This document shows positions 44,042-52,270 of a stretch of DNA of 64,000 bases, one piece after another. The notes beneath the pieces are model-generated. The model was not told the origin of the DNA, made no database searches, and saw only the letters and a program-made list of their open reading frames with translations. Position 1 is the stretch's first letter, and each line of letters opens with the position of its first letter. The stretch is from Candidatus Enterococcus murrayae (GTDB lineage: Bacteria > Bacillota > Bacilli > Lactobacillales > Enterococcaceae). A program made the translations under genes and the position numbers. The stretch covers positions 124,001 to 188,000 of the forward strand of contig NZ_JAFLVR010000011.1 of NCBI RefSeq assembly GCF_017315985.1, read 5' to 3'.

Positions 44042-44701
44042 TTTACTTGTTTTAGTAGCTGGATCTAATTTACGTTCTACGATTCCTAAAATCCAGTCAG
44101 TCATAATCGCCATTAAAGCTGTAGGTAATGCTCCAGCTAAAATCAAGGAAGTGCCGTCTGTTGCGTTGGTTCCGCGGATAATGATATCGCCTAAACCGCC
44201 TGCACCAACAAATGCCCCAATTGCTGTAATACCAATAGCAACTACTAAGGCATTTCGAATACCAGCCATGATGACTGATACGGAAAGTGGCAGCTCAATC
44301 ATATATAGGCGCTGCCATGACGTCATTCCCATTCCGGTACCAACGTCTAAGGCATTTTTGTCAACCTGACGCATCCCAGTATAGGTATTTTTGATGATTG
44401 GCAATAATGAATACAGAAAGACTGTTAAAATGACAACATTGACACCTAATCCCAAACCGATCATTAAAATCGAGATCATAGCTAGGGAAGGAATTGTTTG
44501 AATAACGTTAGCAATTCGAATCACCCAGTTAGCCAATTTATAATGTTTTGAAATGAAGATACCGATTGGAATCCCCACGATTGCTGCAAACAGCACCCCA
44601 TAGATCGAAATCAGGAAGTGACGCACAAATTGACTGAAAACATAGGCACCATTTGTTTGGAAATAATCAATAAATTGTTGGAACGTATTCATGTTTTCCA
44701 T
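44039..44701 (-). CDS. opuCD: Osmolyte ABC transporter permease
   Basis: 220 residues with about six membrane segments and the permease EAA-like loop GTGMGMTSWQRLYMIELP (about 123-140). One of two related permeases of a glycine betaine/carnitine/choline importer. SD AAGGAG ahead of its ATG. Last of four genes in opuCA-CB-CC-CD order. Confidence 0.88.
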   Translation of the reverse strand: MENMNTFQQFIDYFQTNGAYVFSQFVRHFLISIYGVLFAAIVGIPIGIFISKHYKLANWVIRIANVIQTIPSLAMISILMIGLGLGVNVVILTVFLYSLLPIIKNTYTGMRQVDKNALDVGTGMGMTSWQRLYMIELPLSVSVIMAGIRNALVVAIGITAIGAFVGAGGLGDIIIRGTNATDGTSLILAGALPTALMAIMTDWILGIVERKLDPATKTSK

Positions 44702-44708
44702 TTTCGGC

Positions 44709-45626
44709 TCACTCCTTTTCGAAATAATTGTGTTGTTTTAGAAATTCTTCGGCAATAACAGAAGGCTCTACTAAATCATTATCGGCACGATAGTTCAGTT
44801 TCTGCATTTCTTTCGTAGTAATGGTTCCTTCTAACCGTTTCAAAGCTGTACGGATCTTAGGATTCTTCTTCAAGACCTCATCAGAGGCAATGGCTGCGGC
44901 ATCATAAGGCGGAAAGAAATGTAGATCATCTTCTAACATGACAAGATCATAGCTGGCAATCCGTCCATCGGTCGAATACCCTAGAACAATATCCATTTTT
45001 CCCGCATCAACGGCATCATATACCAGGCCGATCTGCATTGGTAGGATCGATGAGAATTCAAATCCATAGGTCTCTTTAAACCCATCATAGCCATCACCTT
45101 CGCGCGTGATCCAAGCAGTATCAACACCTGCTTTTAATTCGCCGGCATGCTTTTTCAAATCACTGACCTTTTTCAAGTTGTATTTTTCAGCAGTGTCTTT
45201 ACGAACTAGAAAAACATAGGTGTTATCAAAGCCATAGGAAGAAAACCAGGTTTGATGATATCGTTTTTCAAATTCTGTTTTAACTGTATCAAAAGCCTTT
45301 TTAGGGTCTTTTTCTGCTGGCAGCCCCAAAGTAGTCGTTAAATCCGTTCCGGTATAACGGGCAGCCGAAATTGACGCATCCTGGTTCATCATAGCTTGAT
45401 GATTGATGGTCGTAGTTGCCAGATTATTGATAATTGTCGTATCTAGGTCTGTGTAATGCTTGACCATTCCTGAAACAATGTTTGCCAAAATTTGTGTCTC
45501 AGAAGTAATTCCTCCGGTGATCCCGATTGTATTTTCACTATCGTTAGAAGCTAGACCAGGAAAAGAACAGCTGCTCAAAAATAGAAGCGACAGGCCGAGT
45601 AAGGCGAGCATTTTTATTTTTTTCAT
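44709..45626 (-). CDS. opuCC: Osmolyte-binding lipoprotein
   Basis: 305 residues. Signal peptide with lipobox LSSC (Cys20). The OpuAC-type binding domain begins IGITGGITSETQILANIV. It captures the quaternary-amine osmolyte outside the membrane. Its Tyr residues (about 90-240) probably form the aromatic cage, though this cannot be confirmed from sequence. It lies 3 nt after opuCB. Confidence 0.9.
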   Translation of the reverse strand: MKKIKMLALLGLSLLFLSSCSFPGLASNDSENTIGITGGITSETQILANIVSGMVKHYTDLDTTIINNLATTTINHQAMMNQDASISAARYTGTDLTTTLGLPAEKDPKKAFDTVKTEFEKRYHQTWFSSYGFDNTYVFLVRKDTAEKYNLKKVSDLKKHAGELKAGVDTAWITREGDGYDGFKETYGFEFSSILPMQIGLVYDAVDAGKMDIVLGYSTDGRIASYDLVMLEDDLHFFPPYDAAAIASDEVLKKNPKIRTALKRLEGTITTKEMQKLNYRADNDLVEPSVIAEEFLKQHNYFEKE

Positions 45627-45629
45627 GCT

Positions 45630-46265
45630 TTACTCCTCCCCCCTTAGTGCTGCTGGAGTCATACGGTCTTCTAAGAAACCTAATAATAGGTCAACAATCA
45701 ACGCCATTAAGATGACAGGCACAGTTCCAGCAAGAATCAAAGGCGGTTGGAAGTTGTTTAATCCACTGAAAATTAAATCACCTAGGCCGCCTGCTCCAAT
45801 GTAGGAAGCTAGAGTTGCCCATGCGATAACATATACAGCAGCCAAACGAATCCCAGCCATGATCGTTGGAATGGCGATTGGCAATTCGACAGTAAAGATT
45901 GATTGCAGATTAGTCATTCCCATTCCTTTAGCGACGTCACGATAATTCCGATCGACATTCTTCATTCCGATAAAAGTATTTCGCAGAATTGGTAATAGTG
46001 AATAAATGAACAGGGCAATAATCGCAGGAAATTTTCCTACTCCAAAGAAAGGGATCATTAAGGCCAATAATGCTAGTGAAGGAACTGTTTGTAAAACGCT
46101 GGCAATTCCAATCACGAAGTTTGCGATTTTCGGCAGTCGCGTTAGGACGATGCCTAAAGGAACGGCGACTAAAATCCCAAGACCTAAAGCAATGGCAGAT
46201 ATATATAAATGTTCAGCGCTCTTTGTCAGCATTTGCCCACCATATTCATTGATGAATGCTTGCAT
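45630..46265 (-). CDS. opuCB: Osmolyte ABC transporter permease
   Basis: 211 residues, about five or six membrane segments, with the conserved loop [19 protein letters not shown] (about 122-140). Paralogue of the opuCD product; the two form the channel. SD GAGGAGG overlaps the end of opuCA. The gene gap is 2 nt. Confidence 0.88.
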   Translation of the reverse strand: MQAFINEYGGQMLTKSAEHLYISAIALGLGILVAVPLGIVLTRLPKIANFVIGIASVLQTVPSLALLALMIPFFGVGKFPAIIALFIYSLLPILRNTFIGMKNVDRNYRDVAKGMGMTNLQSIFTVELPIAIPTIMAGIRLAAVYVIAWATLASYIGAGGLGDLIFSGLNNFQPPLILAGTVPVILMALIVDLLLGFLEDRMTPAALRGEE

Positions 46266-46267
46266 GA

Positions 46268-47440
46268 TTACGCCTCCTCACTGGTTATGCTCTCAGCTGC
46301 ATCTCCGAAAGTATCTTCCTCGCCCCAAAGCACATCATAGATGATATCCACTAGTGACACTCTCGTTAAGATACCGACAAGATGATTGCTGTCATCTACT
46401 ACAGGGACATATTTTACTCCGCGTTTTAGAATCCGCTGCAAACTATCACGTACTAAAGCAGCCTCTTTTACATAGAAGACTTTCGGATTGATAATATCAC
46501 CGATGCTGGTAGCTTTCCCACGCCGACGCTCACGATCAATCGTTTCAACATCTACAAAGCCTTTTAAGACATTGTCCTCATCTACTACTAATAATGTATC
46601 TACCCGTTTTTCCCGCATCAAGCGAATTGCGTTTTGCAAGCTCTTTTCCGGTGTAATTGAAACGGCAGTATGCATCATGATTTCGCCAACCGTTGTTGTA
46701 TCCGGTTTTGCCTGCAGCAAACGATCTTCGCCTAAAAGTTCTTCTACAAACTCATTTGCTGGATGCTGTAAGATATTTTCTGGTGTATCAAATTGAATCA
46801 CTTTCCCATTGTCCATGATAGCGATTCGGTTAGCTAATTTCAGCGCTTCGTCCATGTCATGAGTAACGAAAACGATGGTTTTGCCTAAACGTTCTTGTAA
46901 GTCTTTCACAAGATCCTGCAAAGAGTCACGGGTGATTGGATCAAGAGCACCAAAAGGTTCATCCATCAAAATGACATCTTGGTCAGCAGCAAGTGCACGA
47001 ACGACACCGATTCGCTGCTGTTGTCCACCTGATAATTCATGAGGATAACGATCCAGCATATCGCGCGGCAGCTCGACTAAATCGATCATTTTTTCTGCCG
47101 TTTTGTTTTGTTCTTCTTTGTCTATTTTTAGCAAACGCTGTACAAGAGTAATGTTATCGCGGATCGTCATATGTGGCATTAGTCCGATATTTTGAATGAC
47201 GTAACCAATCTGACGACGTAATTCAACGGGATTTTTCTTTTGGATGTCTTCACCGTTGATCTTGATCGTTCCCTTTGTCGGATCGATCATTCGATTGATC
47301 ATTCGCATGGTCGTTGTTTTTCCGCTGCCGCTGGTACCAATCAAACAAATGAATTCTCCTTTATCAAAAGAGAGGTTGATGTCTTCAACTGCTACTTTGT
47401 TTCCATTATAAATCTTAGAAACGTGGTCAAACTCAATCAT
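46268..47440 (-). CDS. opuCA: Osmolyte ABC transporter ATPase with CBS domains
   Basis: 390 residues: ATPase (about 1-240) with Walker [10 protein letters not shown] (35-43), signature LSGGQQQR and Walker [14 protein letters not shown]. Two CBS domains follow (about 250-370; [28 protein letters not shown]). CBS domains of OpuCA proteins in other Bacillota bind c-di-AMP and restrain uptake. The start is the ATG at 47440 after an AGGAG SD; the upstream in-frame codon at 47473 lacks one. First gene of the operon. Confidence 0.92.
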   Translation of the reverse strand: MIEFDHVSKIYNGNKVAVEDINLSFDKGEFICLIGTSGSGKTTTMRMINRMIDPTKGTIKINGEDIQKKNPVELRRQIGYVIQNIGLMPHMTIRDNITLVQRLLKIDKEEQNKTAEKMIDLVELPRDMLDRYPHELSGGQQQRIGVVRALAADQDVILMDEPFGALDPITRDSLQDLVKDLQERLGKTIVFVTHDMDEALKLANRIAIMDNGKVIQFDTPENILQHPANEFVEELLGEDRLLQAKPDTTTVGEIMMHTAVSITPEKSLQNAIRLMREKRVDTLLVVDEDNVLKGFVDVETIDRERRRGKATSIGDIINPKVFYVKEAALVRDSLQRILKRGVKYVPVVDDSNHLVGILTRVSLVDIIYDVLWGEEDTFGDAAESITSEEA

Positions 47441-47905
47441 TTTTTGCACTCCTATTCCTGTTTTGTCTGTCAAATTTTACTAACGCGAAAGCTGGACGGA
47501 CGGTCATTCACTCAAAAAAGTCGATATCCATAGTATGAATTCACGAAATTCATCATTTAAGTGGGATTTTGGTATCTTAAATGTAAAAAATTTAACAGAC
47601 TTATAATTTTAGTATGCTACAAGAAGAGTTTAAAAAGCAAATGAGTCGCTCGTTTGTAGTCATTTTCAAAAAAAGTATGCTCCTTTTTAAGGAGGATAAA
47701 ATAACTTTTATATTAATCTTTTATCACCTAATTTTACATGTAGTGGTAGAAATAGAAGAATTAAAAAAACGATTTTATAGATTCACAGGAAAATTTTCCT
47801 AAAAATGAGAACTTTTTTAATTTGATGGCAAGCTTGAATGAACAGCAACAGACTTTTCTTTGTATGCTTCCCATGATAGAATAGCCGAGGAAAAGAGGAG
47901 AAGCT
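47441..47905. other. 465-bp opuCA-queA intergenic region
   Basis: Divergent spacer. It holds the opuC promoter/operator (next entry). A 62-codon plus-strand ORF (47614-47802) lacks an SD and recognisable homology, and I do not call it. A CTCCTT-AAGGAG palindrome lies near 47680-47695. A weak -10 (TAGAAT, about 47877) lies before queA. It is AT-rich with no RNA-like structure seen. Confidence 0.6.
47528..47553 (-). promoter_or_regulatory. opuC promoter with internal palindrome
   Basis: Perfect inverted repeat ATGAATT (47535-47541) / AATTCAT (47547-47553), 5-bp centre. On the minus strand it precedes and abuts TACTAT (about 47536-47531), a -10 candidate, so a repressor bound here would block the promoter. 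The protein is not identified. Confidence 0.5.
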
Positions 47906-48937
47906 ATGTTAACTACAGAAGATTTTGATTTCGATTTGCCAGAAGAATTAATTGCCCAAACCCCTCTAGAAAAGCGTGATAGTTCGCGTTTATTGGTTTT
48001 AGATCGGGAAACTGGTCAAATTGCAGATAAACATTTTGATGAGATCATTGATGAATTGCATTCTGGGGATGCTTTAGTGATGAATGATACACGAGTTTTA
48101 CCGGCTCGTTTGTATGGCGAGAAGCCAGAAACCGGAGGCCATTTAGAAGTACTATTGTTAAACAACACGCAAGGGGACGAATGGGAAACATTGATTAAGC
48201 CTGCGCGCCGGGCTAAGGTAGGTACTCAGATCGTTTTTGGTGACGGTCGATTGCGAGCAGAAGTGAAGAAGGAACTGGAACACGGTGGACGGATCGTAGA
48301 ATTTTCTTATGAAGGAATCTTTTTAGAAAATCTTGAGTCATTAGGTGAAATGCCGTTACCGCCTTATATAAAGGAACGCTTGGAAGATCCTGAACGCTAT
48401 CAAACGGTTTACGCGAAGGAGAATGGTTCCGCAGCGGCGCCAACTGCCGGTTTACACTTTACACCAGAGTTATTAGAGAAAATCGCTGCTAAAGGCGTGA
48501 AGCTCGTCTACCTGACACTGCATGTCGGATTAGGCACATTTCGTCCAGTCAGTGTGGATAATATTTCGGAACATCAGATGCACAGTGAATTTTACCGTTT
48601 GACGGAGGAGGCCGCAACGCAACTGAATGAGGTCCGTGATAATGGCGGAAAAATCATTGCTGTTGGAACCACGTCAATTCGTACGTTAGAAACCATTGGG
48701 ACAAAATTTGATGGTGAGATTCGAGCGGATAGTGGCTGGACAGATATTTTTATCACACCTGGCTATGAGTTTAAAATTGTCCAAGCCTTTTCAACAAACT
48801 TTCATTTGCCAAAATCCACTTTGGTGATGTTAGTGAGTGCCTTTGCTGGACGTGAAAAGACATTAGCTGCTTATCAGCATGCAATTGAAGAACGCTATCG
48901 TTTTTTTAGTTTTGGCGATGCAATGTTTGTAAAATAG
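47906..48937 (+). CDS. queA: S-adenosylmethionine:tRNA ribosyltransferase-isomerase
   Basis: 343 residues; makes epoxyqueuosine in tRNA anticodons from preQ1. Family motifs: [12 protein letters not shown] at the N-terminus, [28 protein letters not shown] and GTTSIRTLE. Full length. ATG 47906 with a GAGGAGAAG SD. tgt, which acts earlier in the same pathway, is 6 kb downstream at 55277, separated by unrelated genes. Confidence 0.95.
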   Translation: MLTTEDFDFDLPEELIAQTPLEKRDSSRLLVLDRETGQIADKHFDEIIDELHSGDALVMNDTRVLPARLYGEKPETGGHLEVLLLNNTQGDEWETLIKPARRAKVGTQIVFGDGRLRAEVKKELEHGGRIVEFSYEGIFLENLESLGEMPLPPYIKERLEDPERYQTVYAKENGSAAAPTAGLHFTPELLEKIAAKGVKLVYLTLHVGLGTFRPVSVDNISEHQMHSEFYRLTEEAATQLNEVRDNGGKIIAVGTTSIRTLETIGTKFDGEIRADSGWTDIFITPGYEFKIVQAFSTNFHLPKSTLVMLVSAFAGREKTLAAYQHAIEERYRFFSFGDAMFVK

Positions 48938-48944
48938 CAGAAGG

Positions 48945-48974
48945 AAAGTCAACGGAATATTTCGTTGACTTTTC
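48945..48974 (+). terminator. Terminator of queA
   Basis: AAAGTCAACG (48945-48954) / CGTTGACTTT (48963-48972), then TTCTTTG. Confidence 0.85.
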
Positions 48975-49003
48975 TTTGTAATGATGGTCAAATCGAGTGC
49001 AAA

Positions 49004-49378
49004 CAAAAAAGCCAGGCTCTCGATTGCCTGGCTCTTAGAATATCGGAAGGATTAGTTCATTCGAATTTATATTACTTTTTATGATACATGCAAAGTATTA
49101 CATGAATTTCTTGACTATAAACATAAATATTTGTTTTTACTACGTTTTCACTTTTATTCAGTTTTAAGAAACTTTTCTTACTTACGTATCTTTTTACTTG
49201 TGTGTTTGATGTACTACTCAACCTCGGATACGCATTCACTATTTATAAGGAAATACTTCACACGTACACTCTTGACAACTTTTTGGTGAATCCTGTATTA
49301 CTAACAATTTTACTGTTTACTTTTTTCTACTTTCTTATCGAGAAATCCTTCGAATGATCTAAGTTCCTCCTTCCTTGT
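49004..49378 (-). ncRNA. Candidate structured non-coding RNA, minus strand
   Basis: A stand-alone transcription unit of about 375 nt with no usable ORF. It runs from the extended -10 promoter at 49385-49393 to the terminator at 49005-49033. The RNA 5' end pairs with its 3' end in nested order: GGAAGGA (49374-49368) with UCCUUCC (49051-49045), UUAG (49362-49359) with CUAA (49055-49052), and UCAUUCGAA (49357-49349) with UUCGAAUGA (49065-49057). That is 20 base pairs, broken only by one A-A mismatch and a 5-nt bulge. The enclosed 280 nt is rich in A and G, with GUAA repeats. It lacks tmRNA, RNase P, 6S or SRP RNA motifs that I can recognise. Confidence 0.6.
49005..49033 (-). terminator. Minus-strand terminator of the candidate ncRNA
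   Basis: On the minus strand AGCCAGGC (49033-49026) / GCCTGGCT (49017-49010), then TTTTT. No coding gene on this strand ends near it; queA is on the other strand with its own terminator. Confidence 0.85.
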
Positions 49379-49384
49379 ATCTAT

Positions 49385-49413
49385 AATATAGCACACTTGA
49401 ATCTAATTTGGAA
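49385..49413 (-). promoter_or_regulatory. Minus-strand extended -10 promoter of the candidate ncRNA
   Basis: On the minus strand TGCTATATT: TGC (49393-49391) plus TATATT (49390-49385). With a 17-bp spacer the -35 is TTCCAA (49413-49408), weak, as usual for extended -10 promoters. It overlaps the cre box. Confidence 0.6.
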
Positions 49414-49422
49414 GCGATTACA
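49409..49422 (-). promoter_or_regulatory. cre site (CcpA box) over the ncRNA promoter
   Basis: TGTAATCGCTTCCA on the minus strand (TGGAAGCGATTACA on the plus) matches TGWNANCGNTNNCA fully. It covers the -35 of the minus-strand promoter, so CcpA should repress the RNA when glucose is present. It is about 60 bp upstream of the plus-strand ATPase promoter, which it could also affect. Confidence 0.75.
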
Positions 49423-49481
49423 CCTAGTTATTTTGAATGTTCAAATTTGTTTCTTTTTGACGAAAAGACAAGGTGTATGCT

Positions 49482-49510
49482 TTGAGTTCATCTACTTTTC
49501 TGTGTTATAG
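49482..49510 (+). promoter_or_regulatory. Promoter of the Ca2+ ATPase gene
   Basis: TTGAGT (49482-49487), 17-bp spacer, TTATAG (49505-49510), 42 bp before the ATG. Confidence 0.6.
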
Positions 49511-49552
49511 TAAAAATATAGACAGGTTTTTTATAACAAAAGGAGGAGTGGG

Positions 49553-52195
49553 ATGGAACCCTACAAAGAGAAAGTAGAGACCGTTATTAGTGAATATGAT
49601 GCCGATTTGACTAATGGTTTGACGGGGATAAAAGTGAAGGATCAAATAAAAAATAACGGTAAAAATAAGTTTGAAGAGGCTGCGAAGGAATCGCTGACAA
49701 AAAAATTCTTTCATAGTCTGACAGATTTCACGACGATCATCTTATTGGTTGCAGCAGTTATTTCTCTTTATACTGCAATAGCGACTGATCATGGGGATTA
49801 TTTCGAAAGCTTTTTAATTATCGCGATCGTTGTAATCAATTCAGTTTTGGCTATCGTGCAGGAAGGAAATGCAGAAAAAGCATTGTTGGCGCTGCAAGAT
49901 ATGAATAAGCAGACAGCCACTGTCATGCGGGATGGAAAGCAAGAGGAGATCGATGCGGAAGAACTGGTGCCGGGAGATACATTACTGCTCGAATCGGGTT
50001 CAATGATTACTGCAGATGCCAGGATCATAGAAGCTTCACAATTACGAGTAGAGGAATCTGCCTTGACGGGTGAAAGCGAACCGGTTATGAAGGATCCTGA
50101 ATACATAGGTGAGGATGGAGCTGCTTTAGGTGATCGTCTAAATATGCTGTACAAAGGGTCAACGGTAGTAAATGGTCGCGGAAAGGCGATTGTTACCGCG
50201 ACAGGCATGAAAACTGAAATGGGAAAAATTGCTGGTCTTTTAAATAGTGATGAAAACCAAAAAACACCTCTGCAAAAACGATTAAATCAGTTAGGAAAAC
50301 GAATTAGTTTGATCGCTTTGGCAGCTGCGGCTTTTGTGTTTTTCATTGGAGAGATGCAAGGCGAACCAATGTTAGACATGTTTATCACTGCGATTTCCTT
50401 GGCGGTTGCTGCTGTTCCTGAAACATTGACTGTTATTGTAACCTTGACATTAGCCTATGGTGTGCAGAAGATGGCGCAGAAAAATGCGATTATTCGCAGA
50501 TTACCAGCCGTAGAAACATTAGGATCAGCAAATGTAATTTGTTCCGATAAAACTGGCACATTGACGCAGAATAAAATGCGCGTTCGTCGAGTTTGGACTC
50601 ACGGGGATTCTGTTGTTGATACTGAGGAAGGTATGACAGAGGAAGCGATGGAGGTTCTAAGCATTGCTGCTTTGTGTACCGATGTTATGGTGGAGAATGA
50701 TGACAATGAGTTAGAGATCAAGGGAAATCCCACAGAGGCGGCGATCGTTCGCGCGGTAGAAGAAAATTATCATACAAAAGCTGAGCTGGAAGAAAAATAT
50801 CCGAGAATTGGTGAGATTCCTTTCGATTCTGATCGAAAAATGATGACGACTGTACATAAGCGTGGAAAGAAATTTATCTCTATTACTAAAGGCGCTTTTG
50901 ATGTATTATTGCCAAAATTCCATTATGGAGATGTTGATCAGGCCGCTATTGTCAATGATCGATTTGGGAAGAAAGCCTTGCGAGTTATTGCTGTGGGCTA
51001 TGCTATCCATGAAGAAGAACCAAAGGAAATCACTCCAGAAGCGTTGGAAAAAAATCTGCGTTTGATGGGGCTGATTGGTATGATCGATCCGCCGCGTCCA
51101 GAATCAAAGGCGGCGATTGCACGTGCTAAAAAGGCAGGCATCAAAACAGTGATGATTACCGGCGACCATGTAGTTACTGCCGGAGCTATTGCGAAAGAAT
51201 TAGGAATCATGAAGAGCCGTAAAGAGGCAATTTCTGGTGCCCAGTTGCAAAAAATGAGCGATGACGAGTTAGACGGCCGCGTTAAAGATTTATCTGTTTA
51301 TGCGCGAGTGACGCCAGAAGATAAAATTCGTATCGTTAAATCTTGGCAGCGTACAGGTGCAGTTGTAGCTATGACAGGTGATGGAGTCAATGATGCGCCA
51401 GCTTTAAAGGCAAGCGACGTTGGATGTGCCATGGGGATTACTGGAACGGACGTAGCAAAAGGTGCTGCTGATATGGTTCTGACTGATGACAATTTTGCGA
51501 CGATCGTTGATGCAGTAGCACGTGGGCGCTCCGTTTACCAGGGAATACGCAAAGCGATCAACTTTTTATTGAGCTGTAATATTTCAGAAATTTTTATCGT
51601 AGTCATTGCGATGCTGCTAGGCTGGGGCGCGCCATTTACTGCAGTTCAACTATTGTTTGTTAATGTAGTAGCGGATGGATTGCCAGGTTTTGCTTTAGGG
51701 AGAGAACCGGCAGAGGCTGGTATCATGGATGAAACCCCGATCCCTCGTGATGAAGGCATCTTTGCGCGCGGATTATGGAAAAGGATTGGCTTGAATGCAG
51801 CAGTCTTTACGGTAGTTACTTTGCTTGGTTTTTACGTAGGAGCATTTGTTGAGCACATTAGCTACTTTACACCACCAAGCTCAGAAGTCGGGCAAACTGT
51901 AGCATTCTTAGTCTTAGCATATTCTTCTATCCTGCATGTTTTTAATGTACGAAGCAGCAAATCTATTTTCAAAATTGATTTGGCAACGAATAAATCATTG
52001 GCCCAAATGGCTTGGTTAGCTTTGGGTATTACGACGGCAATTGCTTTGATTCCACAAACCCAAGAGTTATTTTATTTAGTGCCAATCAGTATGAATCATT
52101 GGATTATTGCAATCTTGCTTTCGATTGTACCAATCATCGTGAATGAGCTGATTAAATTCCATAAAGCGCCAGAAGTAGATCCAGAAAATATTTAA
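49553..52195 (+). CDS. P-type (P2A) calcium-transporting ATPase
   Basis: 880 residues, SERCA-like Ca2+ pump (LMCA1 type). N-terminal cation-ATPase domain, actuator loop with TGES (about 182), phosphorylation site CSDKTGTLT (about 327), hinge TGDGVNDAPAL (about 608) and about ten membrane helices. In the M4 region VAAVPETL holds the site II Glu. M5 has Asn and Glu in SCNISE, and M6 has Asn and Asp in FVNVVADG. It should export Ca2+ using ATP. ATG 49553 with an AAAGGAGGAG SD. Monocistronic. Confidence 0.9.
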   Translation: MEPYKEKVETVISEYDADLTNGLTGIKVKDQIKNNGKNKFEEAAKESLTKKFFHSLTDFTTIILLVAAVISLYTAIATDHGDYFESFLIIAIVVINSVLAIVQEGNAEKALLALQDMNKQTATVMRDGKQEEIDAEELVPGDTLLLESGSMITADARIIEASQLRVEESALTGESEPVMKDPEYIGEDGAALGDRLNMLYKGSTVVNGRGKAIVTATGMKTEMGKIAGLLNSDENQKTPLQKRLNQLGKRISLIALAAAAFVFFIGEMQGEPMLDMFITAISLAVAAVPETLTVIVTLTLAYGVQKMAQKNAIIRRLPAVETLGSANVICSDKTGTLTQNKMRVRRVWTHGDSVVDTEEGMTEEAMEVLSIAALCTDVMVENDDNELEIKGNPTEAAIVRAVEENYHTKAELEEKYPRIGEIPFDSDRKMMTTVHKRGKKFISITKGAFDVLLPKFHYGDVDQAAIVNDRFGKKALRVIAVGYAIHEEEPKEITPEALEKNLRLMGLIGMIDPPRPESKAAIARAKKAGIKTVMITGDHVVTAGAIAKELGIMKSRKEAISGAQLQKMSDDELDGRVKDLSVYARVTPEDKIRIVKSWQRTGAVVAMTGDGVNDAPALKASDVGCAMGITGTDVAKGAADMVLTDDNFATIVDAVARGRSVYQGIRKAINFLLSCNISEIFIVVIAMLLGWGAPFTAVQLLFVNVVADGLPGFALGREPAEAGIMDETPIPRDEGIFARGLWKRIGLNAAVFTVVTLLGFYVGAFVEHISYFTPPSSEVGQTVAFLVLAYSSILHVFNVRSSKSIFKIDLATNKSLAQMAWLALGITTAIALIPQTQELFYLVPISMNHWIIAILLSIVPIIVNELIKFHKAPEVDPENI

Positions 52196-52214
52196 AGCAT
52201 ATTCAAGCCATGAA

Positions 52215-52258
52215 TAAAAAAACCTTCGATGATTCAACGCAATCATCGAAGTTTTTTT
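52215..52258. terminator. Bidirectional terminator
   Basis: CTTCGATGAT (52224-52233) / ATCATCGAAG (52242-52251) flanked by A-tract left and T-tract right, between the ATPase gene and adhE on the minus strand. Confidence 0.9.
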
Positions 52259-52270
52259 GCCGTCTATTAT

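Noticed and set aside
47614-47802. 62-codon plus-strand ORF between opuCA and queA
   Set aside because: No Shine-Dalgarno, no recognisable family and low-complexity AT-rich codons; likely chance.
49004-49378. RNase P RNA, tmRNA, 6S or SRP RNA as identity of the candidate RNA
   Set aside because: None of the conserved strings or ends of these RNAs that I know is present; the length and A/G-rich core also do not fit.
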